The notes: generated by a model not told the origin, from the sequence alone. DNA of 64,000 nucleotides from Arthrinium phaeospermum (GCA_006503535.1 QYRS01000013.1:1550001-1614000); one strand, 5' to 3'; numbered from the stretch's first letter, positions 34,067 through 46,709 are shown. Made by a program: numbers and translations.

Positions 34067-35287
34067 ATGGCTTCTTTGCAAGCTATCCGTTACACGCGGG
34101 GCTCCCTGCAGGTCCTCGACCAGCTCCGTCTCCCGCATGAGCACCACTACGACCCGGTCACCACGGCCGAGGAGGGCTTCGACTGCATCCGCTCGATGCG
34201 CGTGCGTGGCGCACCCGCCATCGCCATCGTAGCGGCTTTGGCCCACGCCGTCGAGCTGCAGAACGGCGCCGGGCCCTCGTCGTCGGCGGAGGACACCATA
34301 GCCTACATCGACTCCAGGCTGGACTACCTGTACGAGTCGCGGCCCACGGCCGTGGACCTGGGCAACGCCATCACGAACCTGAAGAAGGTCGTGAGGGGCG
34401 TCAATGTCTCCAGCCTGGACCAGGACGCCGCGCGGTCCGCCATCGTCAATGCGTACGTCGAGGCCGCCGAGGAGATCTTCCGCAAGGACACCGAGACCAA
34501 CCTGAGCATCGGCGCGCACGGCGCCCAGTGGCTCCTCGAGAACGCGCCCATCAGGTCGGCCGAGGGCAAGGTCGCCGTCCTGACGCACTGCAACACGGGG
34601 TCCCTGGCCACGTCGGGGCACGGCACCGCCCTCGGCATCGTCCGGTCGCTCCACTCGCAGGGCTCTTTGTCCCATGCCTTCTGCACCGAGACCCGGCCCT
34701 ACAACCAGGGCAGCCGCCTGACAGCCTTCGAGCTGGCGTTCGAGAAGATCCCCTCCACTCTGATCACGGACTCCATGGCCGGCGCGCTCTTCGCCACTAG
34801 GAAGCACAGCGACTACATCGCCGCCGTTATCGTCGGCGCGGACCGCGTGGTACGCAACGGCGACACAGCCAACAAGATCGGCACCTACGCTTTGGCCGTG
34901 TTGGCCCAGCACCACGGCATCAAGTTCATCGTTGCTGCGCCCACGACCTCCATCGACTTGCACACGGACAGCGGTGCTGGTATTAAGATCGAACAGCGCA
35001 AGCCGGAGGAGCTGACTCAGATCAGCGGTGCTGTCGTCGGTGCCGACGGTAAGGTGGATACCACCAAGTCGGTCAGAGTGGCGACAGCTGATCAAACCAT
35101 CGGTGTATGGAACCCGGCGTTCGACGTGACTCCGGCGGAGCTGATCGATGCCGTGGTCACGGAGCGTGGTGTTGTGACGAAGGGCGCCGATGGGCGATTT
35201 GACTTCAAGGAGATCATGCCCGAGAGATGGGCAGAAGTTGCGCCTACGCCCGAGGGATGGGCAGAAGTTACGCCCGCGAAATGGTGA
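34067..35287 (+). CDS. MRI1: Methylthioribose-1-phosphate isomerase
   Basis: Single exon, 406 aa, ATG in GAAGAAATGG. The enzyme turns 5-methylthioribose-1-phosphate into 5-methylthioribulose-1-phosphate in the methionine salvage pathway. Evidence: the eIF2B-alpha/MtnA fold with RGAPAIAIVAALA (48-60), LTHCNTGSLAT with the catalytic Cys175, SGHGTALGIVRSL, DSMAGALFA, and VGADRVVRNGDTANKIGTY with the catalytic Asp259. Length is typical of fungal members. The last 23 residues contain an imperfect repeat PERWAEVAPT / PEGWAEVTPA encoded by a 30-bp tandem duplication at about 35220-35279, a recent local expansion beyond the conserved fold. Distinguished from eIF2B subunits by the HCNTGSLAT and NGDTANK motifs. 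Confidence 0.93.
   Translation: MASLQAIRYTRGSLQVLDQLRLPHEHHYDPVTTAEEGFDCIRSMRVRGAPAIAIVAALAHAVELQNGAGPSSSAEDTIAYIDSRLDYLYESRPTAVDLGNAITNLKKVVRGVNVSSLDQDAARSAIVNAYVEAAEEIFRKDTETNLSIGAHGAQWLLENAPIRSAEGKVAVLTHCNTGSLATSGHGTALGIVRSLHSQGSLSHAFCTETRPYNQGSRLTAFELAFEKIPSTLITDSMAGALFATRKHSDYIAAVIVGADRVVRNGDTANKIGTYALAVLAQHHGIKFIVAAPTTSIDLHTDSGAGIKIEQRKPEELTQISGAVVGADGKVDTTKSVRVATADQTIGVWNPAFDVTPAELIDAVVTERGVVTKGADGRFDFKEIMPERWAEVAPTPEGWAEVTPAKW
35220..35279 (+). repeat. Imperfect 30-bp tandem duplication in MRI1 3' coding end
   Basis: Two copies of a 30-bp unit (each containing gatgggcagaagtt) differing at a few bases, extending the MRI1 C-terminus in frame. Confidence 0.85.
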
Positions 35288-35512
35288 GAAGTCGGAAACT
35301 AAGGGGCTAAAGGAACGGGAGTAATTGGGTTAAGGCAACGCACAAAAGGGTCGGCATCTCAGACGGACTGAAGGATGGGATTTGATCTGCATAGAGCGGG
35401 CATCGACATCGAATTAATTGATTGATGGGTATATACCAAGTATTAAAATGTACAAAGCCTCTCCAACCTGTGCTGAACCAACCATTGGATGTGTAGGGCT
35501 CTTATCGTGAAT

Positions 35513-36778
35513 TTAGTTACCCAAAACATGAAGCACGAGCTTCTTGTAGTCCTCGACAGCCTGTTCCAGCTCCTTGACCTTGAGCGCCTCGTCGGGGCCG
35601 TGAGCTACTAGAATCGAGCCAGGTCCGTAGAGATAGCGGGTATGGTCTCCCTTCAGGTTCGGCACGTCGGTGCCGTAGTTGACGGTGATGTTCTCAAAGC
35701 CGGCGACTTCACAGTCGCAGTCGACAGCTCCGTAGGGCTTCTGGCAGGTCATTTCAAAGGCCTCATCGTCGACGCTCTTCAGGGTCTCCCAAAGGCGTTC
35801 CTGGACTATCTCGCCGCCTCCTTCCTGCGGCCCGATGGCCACGCGCAGGGCGATTTTGGCCTGGGCATTCTCGGGAATCACGTTGGCCGCGACGCCGCCC
35901 TCGATGTGGCCGATGTTGACGGTGGTGTTGCCGAAGCGCTCGGAGCTGCCGAGGTCCGTGTCGAGGACCTTGACGAGGCCGCGCATGAGCACCTCGGTGG
36001 CGCTCTTGCCGAGCCAGGGGTAGCCGCTGTGGCCGGCGTGGCCGCGGGCGGTGATGTCGCAGCCCAGGAAGCCCTTGTGGCCGCACGCCAGCTTGCCCTC
36101 GGTCGGCTCGCCGAAGATGGCGGCGTCGAAACGGGGCGGCGGGTCCAGCTCGTCAAGCGTCGCGCTGAAGTAGCGCATGCCGTCGCCGCCGACCTCCTCG
36201 CCCACCACGTACAGCAGCATCACGTCCTCCCCCTTGACCTTCTTGGCCTCGAGCAGCTCGAGCACCGCGATGACCTGGGCGGCGACCGCGGCCTTGGCGT
36301 CGACGCTGCCGCGTCCGCTTATGACCGTGTTGGAGCTAGGCTCGGCGTCGGAGGACGAGTACGGGATAAAGGGCGGAACGGTGTCGATGTGGCTCGAGAC
36401 GAGCAGCTTGGGCTCTGGGTTGCGGGTCTTGCCCGGCCAGGCCAGCACATTGAAACGAGGCTTTGCGGCATCGGTCGAAGAAGAACCGTTGAAGGACGGG
36501 GGGATGAACTCCAGCTGTGCGTGAAAGCTGCGTTCCGTCAGATAGTCGACCAGAAACGTGCCGACGGCATTCTCGTCCCCGCTGACTGAGGAGATCTCGA
36601 TAAGCTGCTTGTGGAGGGACAGAAGCGCGTCGCGGTAGCTTGGCGCCCCTTTAGTTTCCGAGGTGATGTGAGCAGGTCGTTGGTCGGCAGAAAAGCCGTT
36701 GCCCAATGGCTTCTGCAGCGAGCTGGCGTAGGCAGCGGAGCTCCCAAGGAGAAATGCGGGCAGGAGCTGGAGCTTCAT
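35513..36778 (-). CDS. Secreted/vacuolar M20 family metallopeptidase (ACY1/carboxypeptidase-like)
   Basis: Single exon, 421 aa; ATG at 36776-36778 is preferred over in-frame upstream codons because MKLQLLPAFLLGSSAAYASS is a signal peptide. The M20 di-zinc ligands are all visible: SSHIDTVPP (His and Asp), GRGSVDAKAAVAA (bridging Asp), VVGEEVGGDG (general-base Glu and ligand Glu), and a C-terminal His in ILVAHGPDE. GEPTEGKLACGHKGFLG and RGHAGHSGYPWLGKSA mark the dimerisation domain. Fungal homologues are annotated as carboxypeptidases or aminoacylase-1-like; substrate cannot be determined. The mature protein has putative N-glycosylation sites (NGSS, NTT, NIT). Its stop lies about 225 bp from the convergent MRI1 stop. 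Confidence 0.88.
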   Translation of the reverse strand: MKLQLLPAFLLGSSAAYASSLQKPLGNGFSADQRPAHITSETKGAPSYRDALLSLHKQLIEISSVSGDENAVGTFLVDYLTERSFHAQLEFIPPSFNGSSSTDAAKPRFNVLAWPGKTRNPEPKLLVSSHIDTVPPFIPYSSSDAEPSSNTVISGRGSVDAKAAVAAQVIAVLELLEAKKVKGEDVMLLYVVGEEVGGDGMRYFSATLDELDPPPRFDAAIFGEPTEGKLACGHKGFLGCDITARGHAGHSGYPWLGKSATEVLMRGLVKVLDTDLGSSERFGNTTVNIGHIEGGVAANVIPENAQAKIALRVAIGPQEGGGEIVQERLWETLKSVDDEAFEMTCQKPYGAVDCDCEVAGFENITVNYGTDVPNLKGDHTRYLYGPGSILVAHGPDEALKVKELEQAVEDYKKLVLHVLGN

Positions 36779-37848
36779 GGTGAAGAAATAACAGATGCGT
36801 ATACCCAAGTGGCAGTCAATTGGGTTTTACGATTATCAGCCAGTCTTACCTGGGCCAGAACAAAGCAATTGACAACCTGCAGTGGGCTCTGCTGTCGGGT
36901 CTTTGATATCGCTTTTTATCTTGGAAATGTTTACCGTAGAATGAAGGTATGCAAGTTGACCTAGCTTCTCCAAGAATGACGCGGGGGGCGGCCGCTTAGT
37001 GGGCTTGGATCGGTGGCTCCCCAAAGAGATCCACTGAAGCTCCAGCGAGAACGGGCTGGCCTTATCTAGCCCTTGTTTATATTGCCAAATATCATACGTA
37101 ATACCTAAGTAATGTAGAAGGAAACAGTCTATAAGCTCGGCAACTATTCTATTCTCAATGTAGGTACTCACGCAGGCGTAGGTTACAATAATACTCATAT
37201 TCTTCTACGGTGATGAAAATCGACCACATGCAGATGAAAGCACTCGTAGTAACGAAGCTGACCTGTACAAATTCGAATAAGCACCTGCCGAGCGGCCATT
37301 ACGAAATTGCTATGAAATGGATAATAAAATCATCGTGATCAGAGTGGAATGGATCGAACAAGCGTCGCATCTGAAATGGCATCCGCCTCGACCCCCATCT
37401 GAGGGCACCTGGGATGGAGATTTCCGTTTTGACCACGAACGGGCTCATCAGCTCTGTTTGTGTCTGACTCGATTGGTTTGTATCTGTCACCTTCCCAGTG
37501 TGGGCATCAATGGGTTCGACGAAAACATGGTTGCTTTCTGTGTAGCCCATAAGGAGCTTTTCCGGATGTTTCCCTTCCCCTTTAATGAATGACAACTGCA
37601 GGCCGTCATCCAGGAGGTGGTTACCTATCAACCACGGGTTTCCCGTACTTTACCAATTTTAAATGTAATGGAGTAAGCCCAAGTAAAGTCCATTTATGTG
37701 ACCTCGTCCCGTCTTGGATGAGAGGTGGAATGATTCGAGTCAGGACAGCCGATATTAGTATTTCAACTGGCTGGCGACGGGACTCCTGACGGGCTAGCAA
37801 CGTGCAATGATTTTTTACCATGGCAAGGGCAAATAACATTGGTCCCGC
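36779..37848. other. Intergenic, nothing recognised
   Basis: About 1.07 kb between the M20 peptidase start and the P450 stop (both minus strand). No supported gene. The part nearest the peptidase should be its promoter. Confidence 0.55.
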
Positions 37849-39537
37849 CTACTGCAGACGGCCCCGAGTCCTCTCATAGTCTTCCACCATCGCCCTCCGG
37901 CGCCCCTCGCCCCTCGGCACGAACCCGACCGAGAACGGCTCGGACCCCAACACGAGCCCCCCGTGGTAGCCGCTCTCCACGCTCAGGTCCAGCGGCCCGC
38001 GGGGCTCGAGCTCGAAGCCCCAGACCAGCTTGGCCGCGACGGCGAGGACGCTGGTGACGGCAAACACGTCGCCGGGGCACTGCCGCCGGCCGCCGCCGAA
38101 CGCGTAGTTGGGCTTGCGGCCCTCGGTGCGGCACCGGGCCTCGACCCCCGGCTTGACCCCAAAGGCGTTGCCCAGGTACCGCTCCGGGTCGAAGGCGTCC
38201 GGGTCGTCGTACAGCTCGGGGTCGCGCTCGATCGCCCAGCTGTTCTGCAGCACTACGGTCCCCTTGGGTAGGCGGTACCCACCTACCGTGTCATCGGCGT
38301 CCAGGACATGCGGCAGGTTGTTGGGGGTGGGCGGTCTCCAGCGAAGGATCTGTCACATGGGCGAGGTGAGATTACTGTGTCAATGTAGTCGGGTCACATG
38401 AAGAAAGCTAGTGGGACTCACCTCTGAATAGCAGGCACGGAGATACGGTAGTTTGGGTATGTCCTGGGGCTGTGGGGGTCTGTTGTCCGACCCGCAGACG
38501 CTTTCGACCTCGGCCTGTGCTTTCTTCATGATCTCAGGCCGCGCCGCCAGGATCTTGACGAATGTCAATGCCGTTGAGTAGGTAGTGTCCACCGCAGCGT
38601 CCAGCAGGCCGCCTCCAAGATATGCCAGCTGGCAGTCGTCGAACTCGGTCTTCCCGCTTTCCTCCTGTGTTCTCAGCATTCTCGCCATAAGCGACTCGTA
38701 CCCGGGCGGCGCCTGTGACGGCGAGGCGGTTTTCCTCTGTCTACGCTCCTCCTTGGCGGAATCCAGCATCATCTCGTAAAACCCCCGCTGATTCTTGTGC
38801 AAGTCTCGTGCCGTACGTTTCCACTTGGCCAGAAACGCGGGCACCCACTTGAGGACAGGAAACATGTCGACCGGGGGTGCCACCCCGGGCGTCAGCAGAT
38901 TCAGCCAGTTCTCCTGGTTGCTGTAGAATAGGTCGATGAGCTTGGGTTCTTTTTGCTCACCACGGTGGCCGCAAATGGCGAGCAGCGGGGTCGCCAAGGC
39001 CCAATTCCGGAAGCCGTCAGCGAACCGGTCCGGGTCCACGACGAGTCGGTACATAAGATGAGCGGCCGAGGCCTCGAGGATAGGCGACACCTGCTCAATA
39101 CCAGCGGGCCCGAGGAGGTGTCTGACGACAGCGGTGCGCCATTGCTTGAGGTAGCTATCATAAGGGAGGAAGATGATGTGTTGGGCCTCGAAAACGATGT
39201 GGTTCCTGACGATGTAGTCTTTGGGGCGGCCCGAGTAGATGGAGCCTCTCTTGTCTAGCAACTCGCGAGCCATCCGGGCACTGTTCAGGACGACAAGATG
39301 ACCTGGGCCAGCTTTGAGACCAATAATCTCCCCGTACTCGGCTCGCCATTCCGCAAATTTAAGAAATGTTTTGGATGTGGCAAAGTGGTGGACGTTCCCG
39401 ATGAAAGGGAGAGCTGGCGGGCCAGGCGGGTAGTTTCGAGGCCGTAAGGATTTCAAGGAGAAACGGACAAGAGTGACGAGCGACGCCAGGAGGAGGCTGA
39501 GGCAGACCCAAGAGACATGTCCAAAAGTCACTTCCAT
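37849..39537 (-). CDS. Cytochrome P450 (microsomal)
   Basis: Exons 38422-39537 and 37849-38349 (72-bp intron) give 538 aa. Start MEVTFGHVSWVCLSLLLASL is a membrane anchor followed by the Pro-rich hinge NYPPGPPALPFIGN. I-helix: GGGLLDAAVDTTYST; the ExxR motif is EILR (372-375) spanning the splice site; PERY region FDPERYLG; heme-binding loop YAFGGGRRQCPGD with the axial Cys463. All catalytic marks are intact. It resembles fungal P450s of the O-methylsterigmatocystin oxidoreductase-like type (CYP64/CYP620-style), a broad group acting on aromatic or terpenoid substrates; substrate unknown. No backbone synthase is adjacent. The in-frame leader upstream of this ATG has no membrane or targeting character and is excluded. 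Confidence 0.88.
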
Positions 39538-40788
39538 TGTGTATCGTGTCTTGTTGCCTGACAATGCTCGACGGTAACACGGTACCCCGAGTAAAACATG
39601 CAAGCAAGGAAACTCAGGCAGTCGGTATTGTATACTTATATCTCTGGACAATTCGCCGATTCGAGCATTGAGTGAGGCATTTGGTGTGACTGGCCCTGGG
39701 ACCGTCACGGTTGCCGTCATTAATATGCGGGCGGGATTGGAGGTCGGTCCTCTTGCCAAGATAGGACAATGTTGGCCACTACCTATGTTCTAGTAGTATG
39801 CACGCTTACGCATATTCCTGGGCGGTACATTTACTTGGCGACGCGGCACGATGGCGTCAGTCTTTTCTTCTTTGTCCCCCCAGATGTATCCTGGCTCGCC
39901 CATGGTACGGTAGTCTCTTTACTTTTCTCTTTCTTAGCTATCTAAACAAAAGTCCTGGCAACCTGGATAAAAGCTCATCCCGAGCCAGCCCTGGTAATCG
40001 ATGTAAATGCCGTTTTTGCCGCGGGGTCAAACTAGAGAAGCCTCAATCCGTCTCAGAGCTCCGAGTGGCTAGGTCCTGAAAGGAGACCAGTCCAGGATTC
40101 GAATTGCTTTTTGAGCAATAGACAGTTCATAGTGGCCGCCAAAAGCACCTTGTTCGCCAGCAGCTCCGCCGCCTAAAGAGCCAACGCCGTCCGTTCCGTG
40201 CCCGTATCCCTCGTGGCCACTTGCACATCCTGCACTGGCACCTGGCAGGAGGTCCGGTGGGCAGACGTGGTGCCGAAACGACACAGTAGAACGATGAAGA
40301 ATGCCAGTAGCTGAGAGGGCACAGTGCAATCTAGAGACGAAGAGAAGATGCCAAGCCCTTGAGGAGATATGAGGCTGGATTATATTTCAATTGTACAGCA
40401 AGTACATTCAATACGTAGATATGGTGGTTGGTATAGCTCCTCGAGGACCACCCAATGATCGAGGAAGATATCATCGAATGAGACTGTATGCGGAAAGGAC
40501 CAGTTGCGAGGGTCGTAGGGGGTCGAGGTGGAAAGAACTTGAGGCGTGCACCAGCACGCCTGGTTATAACGTATCTTATTCTCTCGCGCCAGACTATGTA
40601 CAGAAGCAAAATAACAGATGGATATCTTGATGTAAAGGGAAAAACGAGTCAAGGAAATTTGTTTTCTGAAAGCACATTGCGCCAAGCCGATCAGAATCTT
40701 CAATGGGATTGTGCAGCCCGAAATATAAAAGACTGCACTCAAATGGCCTGCACAGAGGGCAATGCCGGACAATACCAGCGAGCCCACA
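39538..40788. other. Intergenic, nothing recognised
   Basis: About 1.25 kb upstream of the P450 and downstream of the kinase stop. No gene with support. Confidence 0.55.
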
Positions 40789-43682
40789 TCAAACCGCCGC
40801 GGGGGTAACGGTCGAGGGCATTGTGAGCTTCTCTGGCTCACTTACTGGTGTGGAAAAGTAATCAGCCGCGCCCTCTCCTCCGGCCCCATCTTCTTCGTAG
40901 ATCTCCTCAACCTGTTCGCCAGGCACTCTAATGATAGGGCTGAACTGATCTACCTCTTCGATGCTTTCCTCGTCCATCTCTCTTTGCTCGCCATCTTCCT
41001 TGCTCTGTAACTCGTCCTCGGCCTCCTCGTCCTCTTCTTGGATAGCCATCTCGCCACTTCGCCGTCCGAGACCATTAGCACTAGCGTTGCGGCTATGGCT
41101 AGTCTCTCGGCTGCGACTTCCACCACCTTGGTTTCCAAGAGAGAGCATGGGCCCCTTGAAGATGTTCTTCTTTCGTTTTGCAAACAGGATGTTTTGCGAT
41201 GCGAAAGGGTTTGGGCTCCCAAGTGGCTGATTTTGATTGCCAGACGGCATACCCTCGTTGAAGTTAAGAGAGAGCGCGGGGCCCCTGACTAACCGGATAT
41301 TCGATGGAAAGGCTGAACTGGTCGGCGTGGCAGGAAGAACCTTGACTGAATGATGCGGCGACCGTCCAGTTGCTAGTGGCGTCTTCGCAGTCGACATAGA
41401 CGCCGTGGACGAAGTCGAGCTGGCCTTCGAATGAGTATGCTGATGACGGGGCATTGTATGAATGGAGCTCAGTGAGGAGGAAGTTGATTTCCGGCCGCGA
41501 AGACCGCCCGAGGGCCGGCGTACCGTGGAGCGAGGCGTGATCGGAGCGGGAGATAGCGAGTGTCGCTTGTACGAGGATGCCGAAGACGGCCCCCGTTGTC
41601 TCATCTGTCCCGAGTTCGTGTGCGTGTGAGATAGCATGGTGGGCGTAGTGACGTTGCCGCCACCCCGGTTGGAACCAGCACTTCTCGTCACATGGCCATT
41701 GGTCTGGGCTGTTTCGGTCGTGGTCTCAGCTTGGCCATTCCCATAGGAGGTGTTTTTGCTAGTATGGGGTCGCGGGCTGACATCTTTGTGGTTCTTGTTG
41801 CCGTTTTTCCCATTCAGATTCGGAGTTGACAAACTGGGTCGTTTACTGGGCGTATGGCGTCGAGTGGTGTCCACAATCCAGTGCTTCCAAGTCTTCCAGT
41901 GCTGTATGATTGCCTGCGACGGCTTCTTGCGCATTTTCTGTTGAGGCTCTTGCTGGGACTTGTCATTGTCGTTGTTATTAACCCCAAGCACGTCGGGAGC
42001 AGTTACCAGGTGCAGTGTCGAGCCTCTAGATCTTGCACTGCGGAGAATTCCCTCCTTTGGCGGCGGAACAGGTCTTCGCTGTAGCGACGTACTGGTAGAC
42101 CGTATAGAGTCCTTTTCCAAAGGCGGCGGTGGCACATCGTTGTCCGGGCTGAAGTTGCCTTTCGCATAAGACTCCGGGAGGTTAGGCAACTCTGAGATGT
42201 TGAGATCAGTGTAATGAGCACTTCTCCTCTCTGCGCGCCCTCGAGTTCGTGGCAGAGGGGGGTCCCCGAGCCTGAAGACGCCCTCTTCGTCCATAATCGG
42301 GGCCATACGCTCGAGCTTGCTCGACGCAGCCGAGAAACGACGGGAGTTCCTGTTCTCAGCCTCCTTCTCTTTCCGTCTCCTCTCTCTTCTCTTGGCCTTC
42401 CGCTCCTCCTTTTCCAAAAGCAGTGTCCACCAGCCCGCTAATGCGTCACATCTTTGTGACAGTACGCTTTCAATGACTTGGTCTATATCGACTCCGGCGC
42501 CTCTCATTCGGTGGAGACAATCCTTCTCCAACGCCGTGGTAAAGGGAGCAGGCTGGTGCAGCTTCAGAATGGCCTGTTGCTGCGGGGCGTGCTCCAGCAA
42601 AAAGGGATGTTGCAGAATATCTGGAAGCGTCGGCCTAAGCAGGGGCCGTTTCGAAAGGAGAATTTTGATAAGTGACACGGCATCAGCAGACAAATGGTCG
42701 GGATATTTGGGCTCCTCGGAGAGGATCTGTTTCCTCGTCACGTTATCGTCGTCGTCGTCGAAAGGCAACTCGCCGCAGAGCAGCGCGTACAAGATGACGC
42801 CCAAGCTCCACACGTCCACCTTCTCGCCAGCATACTTCTCCCCCTTGAGCATTTCGGGTGCTGAGTAGCAAATCGTCCCGCAAAAGGTCTGCAGGTAGTT
42901 CGATTTGCCTTCATACTCGCGCGTAAAACCAAAGTCGACCAGTTTCACGTTTTCGTGCTTGTCTAACAAGATGTTCTCGAGCTTCAGGTCCCGGTGGACG
43001 CACGATTGCTGATGCACATAACATACCGCACCTACCAGCTGCGTAAACGTCTTCTGGACTTTCTCGACCGGCAGTGGGCCATGTTTCAGCAGGTAGTTGT
43101 ATAATTCGTCGCCTGGGCAATATTCCAGAACCAGCCACACCAGGGATTCCGTGACTATCACCTCGTAGAGCCGTGCGATGTGTGGGTGGACGAACTGCCG
43201 GTGGTGATGGATTTCGCGAGCCAAGTTCGAGTCATCTTTCTTGGCCGACTTGAGCACAACCTGATGCAAACACGAATCAATATCTTCAACCCCTGATAAG
43301 CGTGGTCGAGATCAAACAAACCTTAGAACCATTGGTGAGCTTGTGCGTCGCAAGGTAAACCTTGCCAAAGGAACCCTTTCCTATTAATTTCCCCAGACCG
43401 TAGTTGCCCACGTTTTTCAAATCGGCATTGGAGAACTCGCTACCGAGCAAGTTGTTAGCATTGAGAACACCAGTCGGAGCTGTGACTTTGGGCAGAGCGA
43501 GGGAGCTTACTCGAGAAGTTCCTGGTATGAGTTGGCGAGCTACAGTTTGCACCAAAACGTTAGCTACCCGCCGAAAAGGGACATTTAGACGGCAGGCTGG
43601 GCTCGCAGCCCAGCAGAGGCTGATCGTGACTGACCTTGGCCTTTCGTCCCAGCGCCTCGGCCCGGGCTTTGCTTGTCTGCAT
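40789..43682 (-). CDS. Large Ser/Thr protein kinase, CAMK/MARK-KIN4-like
   Basis: Exons 43631-43682, 43322-43539 and 40789-43260, 913 aa. Kinase domain: glycine loop IGKGSFGKVYLA (70-81), catalytic Lys94 (VVLK), REIHHHRQFVHPHIARLYEV, HRDLKLEN with Asp181, DFGF with Asp199, CGTICYSAPEML and DVWSLGVILYALLCGELPF. An acidic DDDDD loop follows. Beyond about residue 350 the tail is long, low-complexity, Ser/Pro/Asn-rich with basic patches (KAKRRERRRKEKE) and ends in an acidic EEDEEAEDELQ region. The kinase core is of the SNF1/MARK/KIN4 type; exact orthology is not settled. The first exon is the least certain: reaching the frame needs donor GTCACG at 43630, weaker than GTCAGT four bases upstream, and the acceptor CTGTAG is good. 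An alternative upstream exon is possible. Confidence 0.82.
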
Positions 43683-45077
43683 GTCCTATTTTGCCTTCGC
43701 CACGGCGACCACTTCTTCCGGCCGCGCCCAGGTTGTCACGAGGCTTGATCGACGCAGCAAGTCACTTCAAAGTGAGGATTCGGGAAAAACAAGGTGCCAC
43801 GGCTCTTCGCCTTGGCGTTCGCTTCGTGTCTGGCTACAGGTGTTCCCGAGGACGGCGGGTTGGTGCAGGAACTGCGGTGCCAATTTTCGAACGGTCGATC
43901 CAGATGTTGGGATCTAAGCCGTTGTGATAGAAAGCGCACGAGGTAGGTCCGACTCGGATGTGCCTGTCTGCTGCAACGGCCCCTATTCCGTGTCGCAAAG
44001 CAGCTATGACCTATGTCATGCGCAGCGTCGGTCTCGTGTCGTCGCCTAGGTGATCTCGTTTGTACGAAGAGAACAGCAACCAAATAGGGCCGGGCCGGAC
44101 GACTGATAAGACTGGAGGGTATGATGCCTCGACGGCTCTCCAATCATTTGGTCGCGCGCCGGGGAACCGAAATTTTCGGATATACAGGATTCGAGACAAG
44201 CTTTCGTGCTTTCGTGCTTTCGGAAGAGAATCGGTGGGAGACTAAAGGAATTGAGTAGGTAGACTCGACGCTCGCAGGCCTGCTATGTTGAAAATTGCAA
44301 GAATTAATGGTAGAAAACTAAAAACGACATGGTGATAGGAAAACGACAAGAGACGGATAGGGAGAAAAAAGAAAACATGTCATACTGGACGTGACACCAA
44401 GACAAGTCCGAGTTCATGGCAATGTTCCTTGGGAAAGACCAAATGGATCATGGTCCCACGAAATGCGACCAGAGCGGGAGGACAGGGGTCAAGGGGCCGC
44501 GAAAGTAGGCTGGTTAGGAGGAGCCAAGAGCCTGCACTGACTGCATCAACCGGATATTGAGGGCGGGACAGTAGCAGACAGTGTACCGCACACGGTATCT
44601 CAACTGTCCAGTATGCTTGCATGCCTAGCTGGAGCTACAGGGCACATGCGCTCTCCCTCACCTGACTCTCCCCTCAATTCGTTATTGCAGATACCTACAT
44701 TAATTGCCTCACATAGAGCAGATATGTACCTAACAGGAGCCCGTCCACGACGACGTTTGGATAAGATTGTCTGCAGATACAACTATTGATGGGGTTATAT
44801 GCGCGCAACCCCGTACCAATCTGACATAATAAATGAGGTAAGTAAACTGAATGCTGATCCTCAGGCGGTTTTTGCAAATTGCGGGTGGTTGGCCTGGGTC
44901 GTTACGCTACGCAGCTGCACTGTACACACTAGCCGGAGGAACCTGGCAACTAACGAGTAGCACTTGCGCTTTGCAGGTTAGTGGATTGTCGAGCTTGCTG
45001 CTTGCTTGCTTGCTCTGAAGGAAAATATCCTTTTGCAAGCTCGGATAGCTAGCAACGACAAACTATTGTGTAGTAGG
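43683..45077. other. Intergenic upstream of the kinase
   Basis: About 1.4 kb with no supported gene; it should hold the kinase promoter. A short TTGC tetranucleotide run lies near 44997-45014. The stretch ends at the TA target site of the AT-rich transposon. Confidence 0.55.
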
Positions 45078-45079
45078 TA

Positions 45080-45130
45080 CGGAGGTCCCTTTTAAAAGTA
45101 AAGTCCCCCCCCTTGTCACCACCCCCTGTT
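45080..45130 (+). repeat. Left terminal inverted repeat
   Basis: Starts CGGAGGTCCC and includes a run of eight C. Mirrors the right end at 46710-46760. G/C content is normal here and drops sharply inside. Confidence 0.8.
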
Positions 45131-46709
45131 ATTACCCTTATTAATAACCCTTATATACAACCCCTATATACTCTTATCGGTTATCTATTAATTAATTTTT
45201 TTTCTTTTTTTTCTTTTTTTCTTTTTTACCCCTTTTTCGATTAAACTTTTTTCGTATTATATTATTATAATATTTATAATTAAAGCTATTATAATTAATT
45301 TAATAACTCGAGCTATTATAATTATATTAAAAGTTATCAATAATTAGTTATAGGTTAATATTAAGAGAATTATCGATATAAAATAACATATTATTAAAAA
45401 GCTATATTATAAAGCTTTAAACGTCGAATTTAATTTTAATATAAAGCTTTTTATATTACGAAATAAATAGCTTTTTAATAAGGTTAAAATCGGTCGTCCT
45501 TATAAATAAAGCGATAAGTTAAATTAAATGTTTATAGAAAAGGTAATAATGAATCGGTACGGCCGAGAGAAAATTACTATTTAAATCGTAAAAAGTTTTA
45601 TAAATTTTTTAATATTTCCGAATCGATCGTATAACGAGCTTTTCGATTAGCCGGTTACTGGAAAATTAAACTAATTAAAAAGTCGGGGTTAATAAAGAAA
45701 ATAAAAATAAACCGGCTTAATTAATACTTTAAGTATCGATATTAGTTAATAAAGGATTAAAAAAAGGTTATTTAATTCGATAAAATTAGTATAATTTTAA
45801 ATTAACGTTAAAAGGGTTACCGAATTTAAAGGAAGTTTAATAAGGCTTTAAATAAAAATTATATTTATAAAAGATAAAAAGGTTATTTCGAATTTATATT
45901 TTAAAAATATTTTATTTATAATTATAAAGGACCTTATTATATATAGCTTTTAAAGATTATTATTTAAAAGAAAGTTATTATTAAAGTTATCGCGAAATTA
46001 AACATTAAATTAAAGCTTAAGAAAAGAAAAGACTAAGAAATAGAATAAATAAATAAACTTTTTTTACGGAATTTATTTAATTGAAAATTAATATAAAAAT
46101 TTATAAAGGATATTAGTAAATTAAGCCGGATTAAAAAAGGGGGGATTAATTAATAGCGATATTAAGAGAAGATATTCTTTTTTAAGCTTTTTTTTTTTTA
46201 TTAAAAAATATATAAAAAGAAATTAGGTACGGTAATATAAAAAGATAAGGTACCGGCTTATTTATATTAATTTTAAAAGGTTATTTATAACCTTTATAAA
46301 GTAAGTCGATTATTATAATATAGTAATTTACCGGATTTAAATACTATTAAGCCTTATTAATATTAAATAAAGAAGAGGATTATTAAAAAAAGAGTTTTTA
46401 AAAATAAAAAAAAGGGATTTAAATATAGCTTAATAATTAATAAAGGGTTTTTTAAAACGTTATTTAAGCTTAAATTAAAAGGATCCCTCGCTATATTAAA
46501 AAGATTATCGAGTTAAAAGAAGGGAATAAATATTACGAGGGGAAAACCGATATAAAAAATAAGTTATTTATTATATAAATTATAAACTTATAAATAGAGC
46601 TAAAACGATTAAAAATATAATAAAAATTAATTAATATATTTTATATATATTAACTACTTATTTATTAACTAATATTAACTATAAGGGTGTATTATATTAG
46701 GGGTATTAA

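Noticed and set aside
39538..39759. N-terminal extension of the P450 upstream of ATG 39537
   Set aside because: The in-frame upstream residues have no targeting or membrane character and the ATG at 39537 directly precedes the membrane anchor.
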